Source of the DNA: Colius striatus
Taxonomy: Eukaryota > Chordata > Aves > Coliiformes > Coliidae
NCBI RefSeq assembly: GCF_028858725.1
Contig: NC_084790.1
Coordinates: forward strand, 88,785,496 to 88,849,495
Direction: 5' to 3'
DNA length: 64,000 nt
A model generated the notes under the pieces. The model was not told the origin of the DNA, did not search any database, and saw nothing but the letters and a program-made list of their open reading frames with translations. The translations under genes were made by a program, and so were the position numbers. Shown piece after piece: positions 45,001 through 57,724 of this stretch; position 1 is the first letter of the stretch, and each line of letters begins with the position of its first letter.

Positions 45001-46924
45001 TTTTTAAAACTTCATTTGAAAATGGAAGCTCGCTCCTTTAAAAATCTTTCCAGGCCTGGAAAGCAGCCCTACAATCCACAGTGACAGACAGGAAGACATC
45101 TAGTGTCTCCCAGATTATAGGAACTAGCAGCTGACACAGGGCACTGCCCATCCCAGATGTCTGGACTATGTGAGCAAAAAGATGTTTCCTATTTGTGAAA
45201 GCCTTCCTGAATCATGTCCTGAGAATTGCATTTGCATTTAAATACAGCAACAGGGAAAGGATAGTTCAGCAAGGAGAGAACAGAAAATGTCTTGTTACTG
45301 GCCTGAAACCTACTTGGACTACCATGGACTGACAGCTGACTGTGTTGATGAGAAGGTTTGCGACCATCAGTCCAGTTACCAATAGAGAGATGCTCTCTCA
45401 GAAAAGCATGATCCTGTTTGCTGGAAGTTTCAGCAGAAACACCAAAGAACCTGTGAATGTATTCTTGCATAGCACTTGCTAATATCTCTCACACATCCAG
45501 AATGCACCTTCACAAGACCTTGTGTGAGGGACCTGCCAGCAGGATGGGGAGTTCTGTCTAATCCCAATTCAATACCCCAGTGCCTCAGCACTGCTGAGAC
45601 AGAGATGGTGGGGTTTCTCTGTCACTGTTCTTGGAAAAACACTGTCGTGTTTCTCAGAGGTCTCAGAAGGCAAGTCCAAGGCCCTGTGGGTGTGCAGTAC
45701 ACATGAATCCATCCTTCAGCCCCCAGTGTTGCCAGCACTTGCACATGCTACAGACATGGCATTGGGAGGAAGCAGAGAAAAGGGAGAAAACAGCTGAGGC
45801 CACAGAGAAGTCTTTCCTAAAGGCGTTGGGGGAACTGTTGCTTGTCCTGCCAATAAACTCCTGAATTTGAAAGAGTTTAAATGTGGTTAAACCTTGTGTT
45901 GAGTTTAGGAGTTCTGAGCAAAAGCGCAGATGACTGTACCTGTAACTAGAGTGTAGAAAACAAGTCTAGTGCTGTGGCACCTAGTCTGCCTTTGTGTGTT
46001 GCTTAAGGCAAGAGAAATCCGCACTGGTAACTGCACTTACTGTCCAGTCTCTTCCCATCTTAGTGCTTGTTCCATGAGTTTTATGTATATCCATGGAAGC
46101 AGGTACTTGTACAGAGACACAGATTATTTCACAACAGCTGGGGGCCTGCTGAAACAAACTGGTTCTTGCATTGGCTGTACTCAAATTTGTGTGTAGTGAA
46201 TGAAGTGCTGTGTGGAGAGAAAGGCAGGGGAAAGCTGTGATTTCCAGACATCAGCCAGACATCAGCCTCCTGGTGAAAATGCTGATGTTGACATCTGCAG
46301 AACACAGAACCCAGGGGTTCTTGTCACTAATGGCGTGTGCTTTTGGAGGGCCCAAAGAAGATGGCTGCTTGTTCCAGGACTGATGGTTTTGCCAACCTCA
46401 AGCTACCTTTCTTCTCCTGCTTTGTGTCATCTGTGTCATGAAAATGAATCTGTGAGAGTCCAAAAGTGCTGCTGTGCAGTTGGCAGTATGTATGTCAGAT
46501 GGAAAAGAACCATTAAATCATGTTATTCCAGTGAGATTTATGAAGCTCGGGCCTTCCACTAGCTGTGTAACACAGACTACTGTTCCCTGGAGACCTGCAG
46601 AAGAAAGAGTATTTCTGCAAGGCAAATATGGTGGGCAGCTGACCTGGCACACTCGCCCACATACACAGCATGCAGAGGAACCACAAAGATGTGCAGAGAG
46701 AGCTGGCACAGGCTGCATCTGTCCAAAGGGCACATTTCTGTTATCAGGTGGTGGTGAACGACCTTCGTCTGCTGGGGTCTTGCCTGCACAAGCCATGAGA
46801 TTTCCTAGACAGGCTGACACAGACTCCCTGAAAAACAGACAAGTAAATAGTGCTACGTCTTCAGAGCAGACTGAGAGCCAGAGCATTTTGCAGAGCACAT
46901 TGAGAGGTGAGCAAGTGACGTGTC
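42061..46924. other. Intergenic, no gene recognised
   Basis: AT-rich single-copy sequence with one CR1 remnant. ORFs are short and show no family signature. Confidence 0.7.
43255..43345 (+). repeat. CR1 3'-end remnant
   Basis: GGGATGGGACTCAATGATCT, TCAAGGACTTCTCCAACCTT and AATGATTGTGA match a decayed CR1 end. Confidence 0.75.
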
Positions 46925-47435
46925 TGTAAACTCTTTATTTCCACAAGTATGGCAGTGCCCCACAAGTAAGGCAATACGGAGGGGTTATGTGTGGAGAAAA
47001 AATGAGGGACCGTGGACATGGATCCCGGGGTATAATGTTAGGCCCATTGGGGCAAGGCAGCCTGGGCTCTAGTTATATGGATTTGATGCACAATCAAGAC
47101 CAGAGTCAGAGCCATGGTTAAAGCAGTTGCTGTCATGTAGACAGCAGGCCGCTTTCTGTTCCCTCAAGGTCGGACTGTTTTCAGCTGAAGGTGGTAAACA
47201 ACTTCGGGGAAAAACAAGATGTGAAAATGTGAGGGAGCTTGCTTATTGCAGAAACCGCAAGTAGGATGAACATGAAAATGTAATCTATTAGCTGCTGTTG
47301 CTGAGCTAGCTTTGAAGCTGTTGTGTATGTAAGTTAGAGCCTGCTTTCAATAAAGTGAAGAAGATTTCTGCTATCACTCACACGGAGTAGGACTGGATTT
47401 CTTCCCACCCAGCTGAGAATCGGACCCTGGGTTGA
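46925..47435 (+). mobile_element. Candidate LTR remnant
   Basis: A stretch ending in CTTTCAATAAAGTGAAGAAG, CTATCACTCACACGGAGTAG and GGACTGGATTTCTTCCCACC resembles the polyadenylation/R-U5 end of bird retroviral LTRs. Upstream text is compatible with a U3 region. I could not place a TG...CA pair or a target duplication, and no internal viral genes are visible. The bounds are rough. Confidence 0.4.
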
Positions 47436-47448
47436 GAGCCGCATGAAG

Positions 47449-47550
47449 TAGGCTTAGAGCTAGTTTTCTTCTTTAGGCTTCGAGCTGGTTTAATAGGCTT
47501 CAAGTTGGTTTTTTAGGCTTCGAGCTGTTTTTTTTAGGCCAAGAGCTGAA
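47449..47550. repeat. Degenerate ~20-25-bp tandem repeat
   Basis: Five units of the form TAGGCTTCGAGCTGGTTT with variable T-run lengths, just downstream of the candidate LTR. Confidence 0.85.
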
Positions 47551-47962
47551 AACTTCGTGGCAGTTACGGATGTAGATAACAGTATGAACACAGTGCAGAA
47601 GTGACCTGATGTCCATGAAAACAACCTTTAAGTGGTACTTTTGAGTGAACGAGCATTGGTGAGTCACAGAGCTGTGCCCTACCAGCCTTGTGGCAAGGCC
47701 AGAGTGCTATCCCTAGGACAGTCACCCTCAGGGCACGTCTGCAGACTAGGCTGTGTGCTTAAACCCAGCTGGCATGAGGCAGATGCTTCAGGGGCTGGGC
47801 CAAGCACAGGCAGTGCAGAAAAATACCTTGCACTAATGTCAGTTTTTGGCTCTACCAGGAAGATGCTTCAGCCTGGCCTGTGTTCTCCAGCTGGGACACC
47901 AGGCAGGGCTCTTTGTTTTTACTGATGCCCTGTGACAGTGTTTTCAGCCTTAGCACGGTTTT

Positions 47963-48848
47963 CACAGAATCACAGAATGGTGGGGTTGGAAGAGACCTTT
48001 AGAGATCATCCAGTCCAATCCCCTGCAGAAGCAGGTTCACCTAGATCAGGTCGCACAGGAACGTGTCCAGGCAGCTCTTGAAGACCTCCAAGGAAGGAGA
48101 CTCCACAACCCCTCTGGGCAGCCTGTTCCACTGCTCCCTCACTTCACAGTGAACTCGTTTTTTCTTATGTTTAAGTGGAACTTTTTGTGTTCCAGCTTCA
48201 TCCCATCACCCCTTGTCCTGTTGCTGGCTACTATAGAAAAAAGTGTTGCCCTAACCTCTTGACACCCACCATTTAGATATTTATAAGTGTTAATAAGATC
48301 TCCCCTCAGTCTCCTCTTCTCCAGACTAAACAGCCCCAGTTCCCACAGCCTTTCCTTGTATGAAAGCTCCAGTCCCCTGATGATCTTGATGACCCTGCGC
48401 TGGCCTCTCTCCAGAAGTTCCCTGTCCCTCTCGTGAGCTGAGGAGCTTGGAACTGGACACAGGACTCCAGATGAGGGCTCACCAGGGCAGAGTAGAGGGG
48501 GAGAAGAACCTCCCTTGACCTGCTGGCCACACTCTTCTTGATGCCCCCAGGATGCCATTGGCTTCTTGCCCACGAGGCTACGTTGCTGGCTCATATTTAG
48601 CTTATTATCAGTCAGGACTCCCAGGTCTTTCTCTGCAGAGCTGCTCTCCAGCAGGTCACCCACAGCCTGTCCTGGTTGGGGTTGGTCCTTCCCAGCTGCA
48701 AGACTCTGCACTTGTCCTTGTTGAACCTCGCGAGGTTCCTCTTTGCCCAACTCTCAGGCCGGTTAAGATCCCTCTGAGTGGTAGCACAGCCTCTGGTGCA
48801 TCAGCCAGTACTCCCAGTTTGGTGTCAACAGCGATTGCAGAGCCACTC
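47963..48848 (-). repeat. CR1 3' fragment, ~0.9 kb
   Basis: Reverse CR1 from the tip CACAGAATCACAGAATGGTG to the sequence encoding the end of the reverse transcriptase (TTTGGTGTCAACAGCGATTG). The encoded 203-codon ORF (48139-48750) is the CR1 ORF2 C-terminus, with [16 protein letters not shown]; it is not a host gene. Confidence 0.95.
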
Positions 48849-51800
48849 ACATACACAGAGTTCCCACTCTCCTTTAAGTAGTTGTACTACTGCAAGTGAT
48901 GGACAGGGGAACCACTAGGTATCCTGGAGACCATCACCTTCCGTTGCAGTTTGTGTTTGTCAAATCAGTGAAGGAAAGAAGTATTTTCAGAAATTGTAGG
49001 CAGAGGTTTGACAAAACAACCCCATTTCATCTCTGCTCCAAGACATCTGGAAGTCAGAGTAGTTTTTCTTTTGACTGAGTTGTTTCTGAGAATGTACCAC
49101 AATTTTCAAGAGTCAATTAGTATATTCACTGCTGTTATTATTCTCTTAACTCCTCTCTCCCAGCCTTGGGGATTCTCCCTTCTTCGTTCTCTTAGTCCAG
49201 AAATCTGGGCATGAAGTGTATTACTTAATTTCAATTACAATGTTAATTACAGAAGACAAGTGGTTACTGAATCTTGCACCATAATTAATCAAGCTGATAT
49301 TTACTTACTACATTGTTCATACTGGATTAAGCTGTAGCTGGACAAGCAGGGCGAGGAAAGTGAGTGACAGGAGCATTATCATGGCACACTGCTTCCCATT
49401 GGGAAAGTTCGTCTTCCTTCTGAAAGAGACGCCTTCAGGGATCATGTAATTTGAATTCCCTGTGAATTTAGTGTCATCTTAGCTTGACCAGCTCTGGAAG
49501 AACATATTAACCTCCTCTTGTGATTTTCAGAAAACCATTCTAATTTAGCAAGTAATTAAGGGTCACATGTAGGATAAAGAGCTAGGTAAGCTTGGATTAC
49601 GCACAGGAAGCTTTGTTTCCAAGGCAACCGTAGCAGAGGGAGTGTTAATGCTGAGGTCAGCCAGTTAATGAACTGGGAATGGTTACTGGCTGCAAAATGT
49701 ATCAGAACTGGGGAAACGAAACCAAAATGCGTTACCATTTAATGATTTGATGATAGAAACCAAATGCCTACAAAGAGAGTTGTATCGCTGAAAGTGCTGA
49801 AGACAAAGGTTACAGGCAGCGGGACCATTCTGCTGAGTGAGGTCACAAGGAGCCCCAAACAATGACGCCTGACAAAGTTTGTATTTCTTCTTTAAGCCAA
49901 AATGACTTCAGCCACCATTGGTGGATTTCACATCTTCTCAGTGTGAGGCTGTCAGTGCTTGCGTAAGCTGCTGCTGCTCACACGCATGCTCTGCGCTGGA
50001 CCTGCGTTTCTGCCCGAGGTTGGTCCTGACAGAGGTTACCACCTGGTAACATGGTAAGGATGCAATCAGCCTGGCAAATTTAGCACACTGAAAGACCAGA
50101 GACACTGGGCTTCCCAGAGCTCAGGGTGTAACACACCCTACCTTTGGAGTCCAGGCGCTGGAAACTAGCCTCATGGAAGACTTGACAGGGCAAGCACATA
50201 AACATCACGGCCACAGCTGACGTGTCCAAGGCAGCTCATTTGCAACAAGCACCATGTAATGCATTAAAAGATGTTAATATTTTTTAAGGGGAATCTTACT
50301 CCCCCCCCTGCTATTCTTATAACCTTAATTTCGATGCTTTATGAGCCATGTGTAGTCTTAGTCTTCATCTCCTCTTGCTGATAATTGTCAGGCTTTGACA
50401 AATAAAGGTTGTGCTCCCCTGACTCCATGGTGACACATTGCTGGCAGTAGGAAGAACTTCTTTGCTTTTCTGCCTGCTATGTTTTAAAACTCCCGGATGC
50501 ACTCTTCCAAACCAGGGGACTACCATAACAAGTTTCAGAGTTAATCAAAGGAAGTGCAGCTCTCATTGATTTACCCAGAAGCCATACCTGTTTTTTCAGG
50601 GACTTCAATTTCTCTGTAAGAGGTCTGGCTGCCTGTAAGCCTGTGCAGCTTGCAGATGGGGATATAAATCTCGTGTTTGTTCTCAATACTGAAGATCAAT
50701 CTGTCTCTGAAAATTGTTACTGCAAGGGTTCAATGGCCCCACGTACAAACATTGGAATAGTCTTAGGGGAAGCAAAATATTTTCAGCTGCAGATAATCAA
50801 AGCATTTTGAAACAGGATTTCTGTGGAAAAAAAGCCCAGATTGTGTTGTCAAAATTGAGGATTTTTTGAAATGTATTTTTTTTCAACTACAGTTTGGATG
50901 ATGGGAAAAATATTCTGACACAGACAGCAAAACATCTTATTCCATCTTAGCTCTCCAACAGTTTGAAATGTACTATTTTGACTTTTATGTGTTTCATTTT
51001 GATACAATACTGTATAGAATTTTAATGTAATTTATTAACCAAAGGAACATTACAGAAATTCAGTCTTTTTAACCCTATGAGAAAAAGCAATGCCTGTCTT
51101 TTTAATTCCAGGCATTTTTTCAGCTTTCTGTCTAATTTAAAATTAATCCCCCTAATTTCAGAACTTCCTCTCCTTACCTTTGGAATTAGCCTAAATTTCC
51201 AGTGGAAGAGGCTCTTTAACAAGCACACAAATTAGCATTTTCCCTTAAAATGTAGGCACTGCATGATATATGAAAAATCTGGGATTAGATTGTTGTGCTA
51301 TAAAGCAGCATGAGAGCTATGATAGAGTGCAAAGAGGAGGAATGACCTGTTAAATGCTTTCTCAGTTCACTTGTACCATGGCTATCCCATGTGATTAGTG
51401 AGAGAAAGAACTGAGCAGGCGTTTTTGAAAGTCTTCTTTGAAACAAACAAGCATTCTCTGTTTTTTGCTACAATTAGATGACATTGATGCCACACAGCAT
51501 CCTGGGTCAGTCTTGCAGGTGTGCAGGTTCCTCTGACCTTGTGCCGTGCTTCCTGGAAATGTGTGTCCACCATGGATGTGTAAATTTGGGCAATTTTTGA
51601 TGTTAGCTGATCTGTATTTTTTCAATGTGCAGCCTTGGCATACAAGCAGGCTGCTTTGCATTAGTCCACCTCTGCTTGCACTGGGCGAATTTAGACACTC
51701 TACTCTCAACCACATGCTGTAAAACTTTCAGTAAAGATAAGCCTGTGCTGGAGCTGAGCTGACAGCCTGTGGTGGCAGCTATGTGGGGCAGACTGAGGCA

Positions 51801-52189
51801 GAAGCTGGTCCCACTGACCCTGCAACAAGTGTTACATGTATGTTTCTGTGACCAAAGGGGAGCACCAGAATGAGGAGAGGTGCAGAAAACACAACCTGTC
51901 AGGAAAGGTAGAGTTTTTTATCTTGTCAAAGGCTAGAACAAGGAAAGCACAGTGTAGCCATTCAAACCTAAAATTCAGAAATTTACCTTCTGTCTCCACA
52001 GGTAGCTGGAAAAAAGTGTAATGGCCTTAAATGAGTAATGGGTTTAAACAGTGCTGAGGAGAATGTGTGCAAAATGTTAGTGGATATTTTGCATTTGCTC
52101 CAACTGGTGAGTACCTGGAGAGAATGCTGACAAGTGCTGACAAGGCAACAGCATCTCTGCAAAGGTTCCTCAGTGACACGGTTTAGTTT

Positions 52190-52272
52190 TCTACAGTCCT
52201 GTGAGGAGGAGGGAGCTGGACTCCACAGGGGTCCCTTCTATCTTGAGATAATCTGTGGTTCCGTGATTCATC
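52190..52272 (+). repeat. CR1 3'-end remnant
   Basis: GAGGGAGCTGGACTCCACAG, GGGTCCCTTCTATCTTGAGA and TTCCGTGATTCAT are a decayed CR1 end. Confidence 0.7.
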
Positions 52273-54519
52273 TTCTGTCTCAAAGTTAACTCCTTTTATG
52301 CTTCATTCAGCTCCAGGGTTGCAGAGCAACAACATTCAGCCAGCCATTCCTTGATTTTATTGAGCTTTTTTAAAATGAAGCCTCCTTGCTTTCCTGTTGA
52401 GTGAGAGGCTCCCTCCTAACATGTCCCTCTGGGTCTCCAAGGGGCTATTTTTTATTTGAATTTTACTAAAATGAACAATTGACCCATTCACATCTATCTC
52501 AAGCAGGGATGAGCTGAATGGATTTTAAACCATCTGAACCTCTTTGAACATTAGAAGTTGTCAAATTTAGAATCTGTTCAAGCAAATGACCTGGAAGTGA
52601 ACCATGAAAAACATGGAAGCATCCCTGGCTTTGAACTTTGGCTTCTTGAGTGAAGCCTCTGGGAGAACTGCTCATGTGATTCTCAACACAGTGCAGCTTG
52701 AATTGCCCCATTTCCTCAATGCTCTATCTATGCAGCAAGTCCCTTTCCCTTGTCAGATGTCTACCATAGACTTGGAGCCTCACCTCTGCTATACTTCTGT
52801 TCTTTCAGTTGTCTTACCTCATCTCCCTTTTTCTTCTTGTTTGCTTTCTCCAGTTTATTTATCCACCTCCTGACAATAAGCCTTCCCTTAACAACTGGAC
52901 CAGTTACTTCATTGTTTCTCTAATGCAATAAAACTGACAGCCTCGGTGATGAGGATGGGGTAAGGAATGATGCCTCAAGCATCAGCTGATGGATGGAGAA
53001 TTACTCGGATTGTTTTCAATGCAAGCTTGCATGCTGCATATTTTTCTCCCTTAGTTTCTATATGGGAGCAGGAAGGACTTCTCAGTGATTTTGGTACCCA
53101 AAGGAAAAACTAGTCAGATAAAAGCCCCATTCAATTTACTTTTATTGAGAAATAGAAGAGTAAATATGCAGAATTCAGGAGAAAGCAGACAGTCACACAC
53201 AGACACACACCATTCTGGTCAACCCACTGGCTGGGTCCAAGGACCTTGAATGTCAGGGCTCCCAACACCAGGAAACACAGCACAGCCAAGGGGGCTGCCC
53301 TGGCCTCCCACCCCATTACTGCACTGCCTTGCTACACAATTCGCCAGGGAAGGACTCCAGAGCCCATCCCCAACTGCCCTTGGCCAGCCACACTCGTACA
53401 TCCCACTGCTGCTCAGATCAGCCTGCCTGGACTCAGGCTGTGTTCTTCCTGGTTGCATTCCAAGCTCACACCTTCCACTTGCACCTGATTCTCACTGACT
53501 TTGGCTGCGTCTCCCTCAGCTTTCTGCGGTCATACTGAAAGCTACAAAGCCCATTTCAGCCTACATGACACCTACTTCAGTGTGGGTTCACAGAGGTGGT
53601 ATTTTTAGCATCTGATATTACCTAAAGGATGGAGAGATTTCTTTGTTCTTTTGGCATTAAAAAAAGAAATTGTTTGCATATCCCAAACTCTGACTGTTCC
53701 CTAGAGGCGTGTAGTGAGGATAACTGGCCTTGCATCACAGGAGCCACTTCTCATCTTGCTCCAACACCATTTGCTTTTTGTAGAGCGCTGACCACGTGGC
53801 TCGTGATGCTTGCAGTACCTCAGCGAATCAGACCCCTGAGCTGTCAAATGTATTCCTCATTACTAGTATGGTCATGAATTTCCAGTCATCTCAAACCCAA
53901 GGAGCAGATTCTAAGAGCAGCTCCCTACCTGATGGTGCATGTTGACTCTGGAAAAGGTGGCAGCACATATGTGAGCGCTGCCTCAGCTGGTGAGGTACTC
54001 AGCAAGTGCAATCAGGAGATGGAACCAGAAAGATCAGGTGTCTTTTGCTTAGTGCAGTTTGCTGACAGTGAATGCATTTCCCTTGCTCCTGTGGGTTTCA
54101 GGCAAGCCAATTCCCACGCCTTCCTTTCAGGCCAGTGGATGTGGCTCAGCACGGAACCATTGCCACAGTAGCTGTTGGATGGCTCACTGTGCCTGCCGTG
54201 TCTCAGGATGCTGCACACAGCTCGTGGGCCTGACACCCACAGCCTCTGTCCTGGGTAACTTGTACAGAGGGAGACTTTGACAGGACGGGAGTAAAAACCT
54301 GCTCACCCTTCCCTAGGAAAGATCCTTTCCAACTCTGTGTATCATTTGGAGCCTTTGTGATGATTTTAAGGTTTTCCCCTTAGATACAGCAATTTTTTCA
54401 CTTTCAAAGATTGCCTCCTATATGTTCCTGTCACCCCCTGGGCCTTTTCCCTTCACATGAAGTTCATAAACAGGCTTCACTTCCCTTGGAGAGGACTTAG
54501 CTGTTAAACATTTGCCCAT

Positions 54520-54606
54520 TTCCTGTGTGACCTGCTCCAGGTGGTCCTGCTCTGGCTGGGAGGTTGGACTGTTCAAGGTCACTTCCAGCCCTTGGGGTTC
54601 TGTGAA
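54520..54606 (+). repeat. CR1 3'-end remnant
   Basis: CCTGTGTGACCTGCTCCAGG, CTGGGAGGTTGGACTG and TCACTTCCAGCCCTTGGGGT match the CR1 end. Confidence 0.8.
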
Positions 54607-55234
54607 GTGAATTTGTGCTGAACTCACATTTACAGAGTCCTGATATTGATGAAGAGCCATTTTCAGACTGTATGGGACAGCACAGCAGAAAGGAGTGCAG
54701 GGAAAGGCAGGGAGACTTTGCTTACCTGCCTCCCCTCTGCTGCAGGCTCTCCCTGGGGCAGCAGTGGCGGGCAAGTGGCTCTGACACTCCCCACTTTGTA
54801 CACAAGGGGCTGTGCCACCACACTGAGGACACACCATCTGCCATCTCTCAGGCAAGGATGGCTGCCATTGTCAAAGGTGAGACATTTATTGTCTAGTGAT
54901 GGTAGGACTCCCTGGCTCATGTTCACAGGTGAGATGGCATGAAAACACATTCAGGGACAATTCCCAGCAAGCATTAAAAATGGTGCTTCTCTGGCAGGTG
55001 CAACATTAATTACAAATGTGGTTTTCCACTCCATGTACTTTGCAAACACTAAGCTAATCTCCACTTCTGCAGGAAAAGATAGGGTTTGCAGATCCCACCC
55101 TACCAACAAGAGGAGGCAGTTCAAAGCACCTGTAGTCAGGAGCAGCAGCTGAGAGATGTGCCATCTCATGCACTTGGGAAAGTGCTTCCTTTCTTTCCCA
55201 CTCCTTATTTGCATTCATTCTCTGCTGTGCCCCC

Positions 55235-55275
55235 AAGCTGCAGCTGCTGAAGCTGCAGCTGCTGAAGCAGCAGCC
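55235..55275. repeat. 15-bp CAG/CTG-rich duplication
   Basis: AAGCTGCAGCTGCTG occurs twice in tandem, followed by AAGCAGCAGCC. Confidence 0.85.
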
Positions 55276-56365
55276 AGAGCAATGAAGCCACCACTCAGCG
55301 GGACTGGAAACACTGAGCTGGGGAAGGACCCCAGCCCTCTTGCGTCTTTGTTCCTTAAGAATAGGATCACCTTCACCTTCAGAAAATTAAGGCCATTCCT
55401 ATTTAAATTGGTGCACAATTGGTCATGCTCATTAGGAAGGAAGGAGGCCTGAGAACCCTGTTTCCCAACAGCAGCAAGGCAAAAAGTAAACTGGAGGAGG
55501 ATGTGGAAAGGGGATAAAACATGTTTAAGGATTACACCTTGGCGTGCACAGCGTGCAGTTTGACAACAACTCATGTCGCACTGTCCTGTGGTAAACCAGA
55601 AGCTATTAATCCCATGGGAAACAAAGGAAACCCAAGGGACTACCTCCTGCACACGGTCTGTGGGAACACAGCAGGCAGCAGCGATGAGAGCACAGATCTC
55701 CGCAGCAGGACCACACCTGCCTGGGGCAGCACAGGAGGAGTTTCAACTGCCTGAACTGCGGGGAAAAAGAAGGGAAAAAAAGAGAAGATATTTGGTCAAT
55801 TTGGCTTAAGGGAACCAAGCTTTATTTGTTCTCATCTCTGCGTCTTTTGGGACTTCACAAAGCAAGGATGGCTCTAGGAACATGTTTAAAGGGGTTCATG
55901 ATAATTTTGTTCACTAAGAAGTTTCTTTCTACCAGCCAGCAAGAGCCAGAGCATGGCCCCGGCTCCAGGGGTGGCATTGACTGCAGGTAACAGCCTTCAA
56001 ACACAATGCACCTGCTTGGGCTGTTTCCAGCCAGCCTGTATGTCACTTTGGAAGCCAAGACATGAAATTGCTTTGCTCTAGAACCCTTTCCATCCAGTGC
56101 AGTCCGTGAGGCCGTTTCCATGGGGCAGAGCTGGCAGCCATTGCTGCAGCCTCAGTACCTCTTGCCCGTGGCTGTGCTGTGGCTGCCAGGGTTGCTGCTG
56201 TGCCGCTGAGCGAGGCCTGGCCCTGGCGCTGGGTGCTGCCTGTGCTTCCCCAGGCCGGGGGGCTCTGCGGCACGGGGCCGGGAGATGGATCCAGCTGCCA
56301 GCCTGCCTGTGACCGAGGCAGGCGTGAACCTCCCCTCAGCAGCCACTGTAAGGGAGTCAGAACTG

Positions 56366-56477
56366 CCTCCGTGTGTGAGCCCATCGTGGTGTGACCCTGC
56401 CATGGTGTGAGCCCATCGCGGTGGGAGCCTGTCGTGGTGTGACCCTGCCACGGTGTGAGCCCATCATGGTGTGAGCC
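56366..56477. repeat. 16-bp tandem repeat with 48-bp higher-order period
   Basis: Seven units related to CATCGTGGTGTGACCC. From 56382 they fall into two successive sets of three (48 bp each) that match each other better than neighbouring 16-mers do. Confidence 0.85.
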
Positions 56478-56727
56478 CACCGCACAGCATAGCACACTTG
56501 GGGTTCCTAAGCACCCTGCCAGTCGTGGGCACACTGCTCAGATGCCACAGCTGCCCCCAGCGTATTGGGTGTGAATTTATCCCTGGTGTTGCCCTTTTTC
56601 CCACCAAAATCAATTCCTCAAAGCTGTTTATCTAAAGCCCAATGTGTCCCAGCAGGATTCTGTTTGTACCTGTGGAAGGCAGCTGCTTCTGGGGTCTGTA
56701 TGCACCTCGGTGGGCCCTGGGCTGGAT

Positions 56728-57262
56728 GGGTTTTGGGGTTGCTGTGGGGGCTTTACATCAGTGCTTCCTGTTGCTGTGGGGTCTTAAGTCAGTTTAGGGG
56801 TTGGTGTGGCGTTTTGGTCAGGCTTTGGGGTTGGTTTGAAGGTTTTTGACCGGGCTTTGAGGTTGGTGTGGGGTTTTAGGTCAGGGTTTGAGGTTGGTGT
56901 GGGGTTTTAGGTCAGGGTTTGGGGTTGGTGTGGGGTTTTAGGTCAGGGTTTGGGGTTGGTGTGGGGTTTTAGGTCAGGTTTCAGGGTTGATGTGGGGGGT
57001 TTTGGCCTGGTTTTGACGTTGGTGTGGGGGTTTGGGCCGGGTTCTGTGATTGGTGTGGGGTTTTAGGCGAGGTTTTGGGGTTGATGTGGGGGTTTTTGGC
57101 CAGGTTTTGGGGTTGGTGTGGGGTTTTAGATCAGGATTTGGGGTTGGTGTGGGGATTTTGGCCAGGATTTGGGGTTGGTGTGGGGCTTTAGATCAGGATT
57201 TGGGGTTGGTGTGGGGATTTTGGCCGGGTTTTGAGATTGGTGTGGGGTTTTTGGGGGTGTGT
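56728..57262. repeat. 31-bp G/T-rich minisatellite
   Basis: About 16-17 copies of a 31-bp unit containing TTGGTGTGGGGTTTTAGGTC followed by AGGGTTTGGGG. Flanking copies are more degenerate and central copies nearly identical. The plus strand has very little C. The 85-codon ORF at 57050-57307 is a product of the repeat. Confidence 0.95.
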
Positions 57263-57344
57263 GTGGTTTGTTTTTGGGTTTCTTTAATTCCCCTAAGCCC
57301 TCATTAACTCCACTCATGCTGTCTTACTCTGTTTGCCAGCGCTT

Positions 57345-57470
57345 AAGTAGTACTTTTTTTAAAAAAGCAACCAATTAGCACCTCATCAGCTCCAATTAGA
57401 GGAGACAAAAGCAGTGTAAAGATAACTCAATGAGAGGGGGTGGCACAACATCATGTAATCACTTAAGACA
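57345..57470. promoter_or_regulatory. Candidate conserved non-coding block
   Basis: Unique, AT-rich sequence with CCAATTAG twice, suggestive of homeodomain binding. It directly follows the minisatellite. Function is inferred from composition only. Confidence 0.3.
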
Positions 57471-57724
57471 GCGGTGAGCATTCACTGTGCTGGCTGTGCC
57501 GGGCCTATTCACCTTTTCTCCTTCTCTTGGGATGCATTTAAGGTTTTTTTTTTCTGGGAAGCCAGGCCTCCCAGGAGTCTCAGTCTCTCATTGAGGGCTA
57601 CCTGTTTACAGCTCACCGAACAGAAGGACCTAAACAATCCTATATTGTACGCCTTGTGCTTCCTTAAACTTAGGCCTCCACAATGGCTTGTTTTCAGAAG
57701 CTGGGCAGAATAAGTTAAAGGCTG

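Larger units (their letters stand above)
48849..56365. other. Intergenic, no gene recognised
   Basis: Mostly single-copy, with two CR1 remnants and an AT-rich homeodomain-motif stretch near 49228-49320. Minus-strand AATAAA hexamers occur at 53141-53146, 54885-54890 and 55821-55826 near ORFs of 60-95 codons. I do not recognise any of these proteins. Confidence 0.6.

Noticed and set aside
48139..48750. 203-codon minus-strand ORF
   Set aside because: CR1 ORF2 C-terminus in a reverse-oriented fragment.
53131..53458. Minus-strand ORFs with an Ig-like SSGMYECGW and a hydrophobic stretch before AATAAA
   Set aside because: The Ig-like motif and the hydrophobic stretch are in different frames and no partner strand of an Ig domain is visible. 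Too weak to call a gene.
57050..57307. 85-codon Gly/Val/Trp-rich ORF
   Set aside because: Translation of the 31-bp minisatellite.
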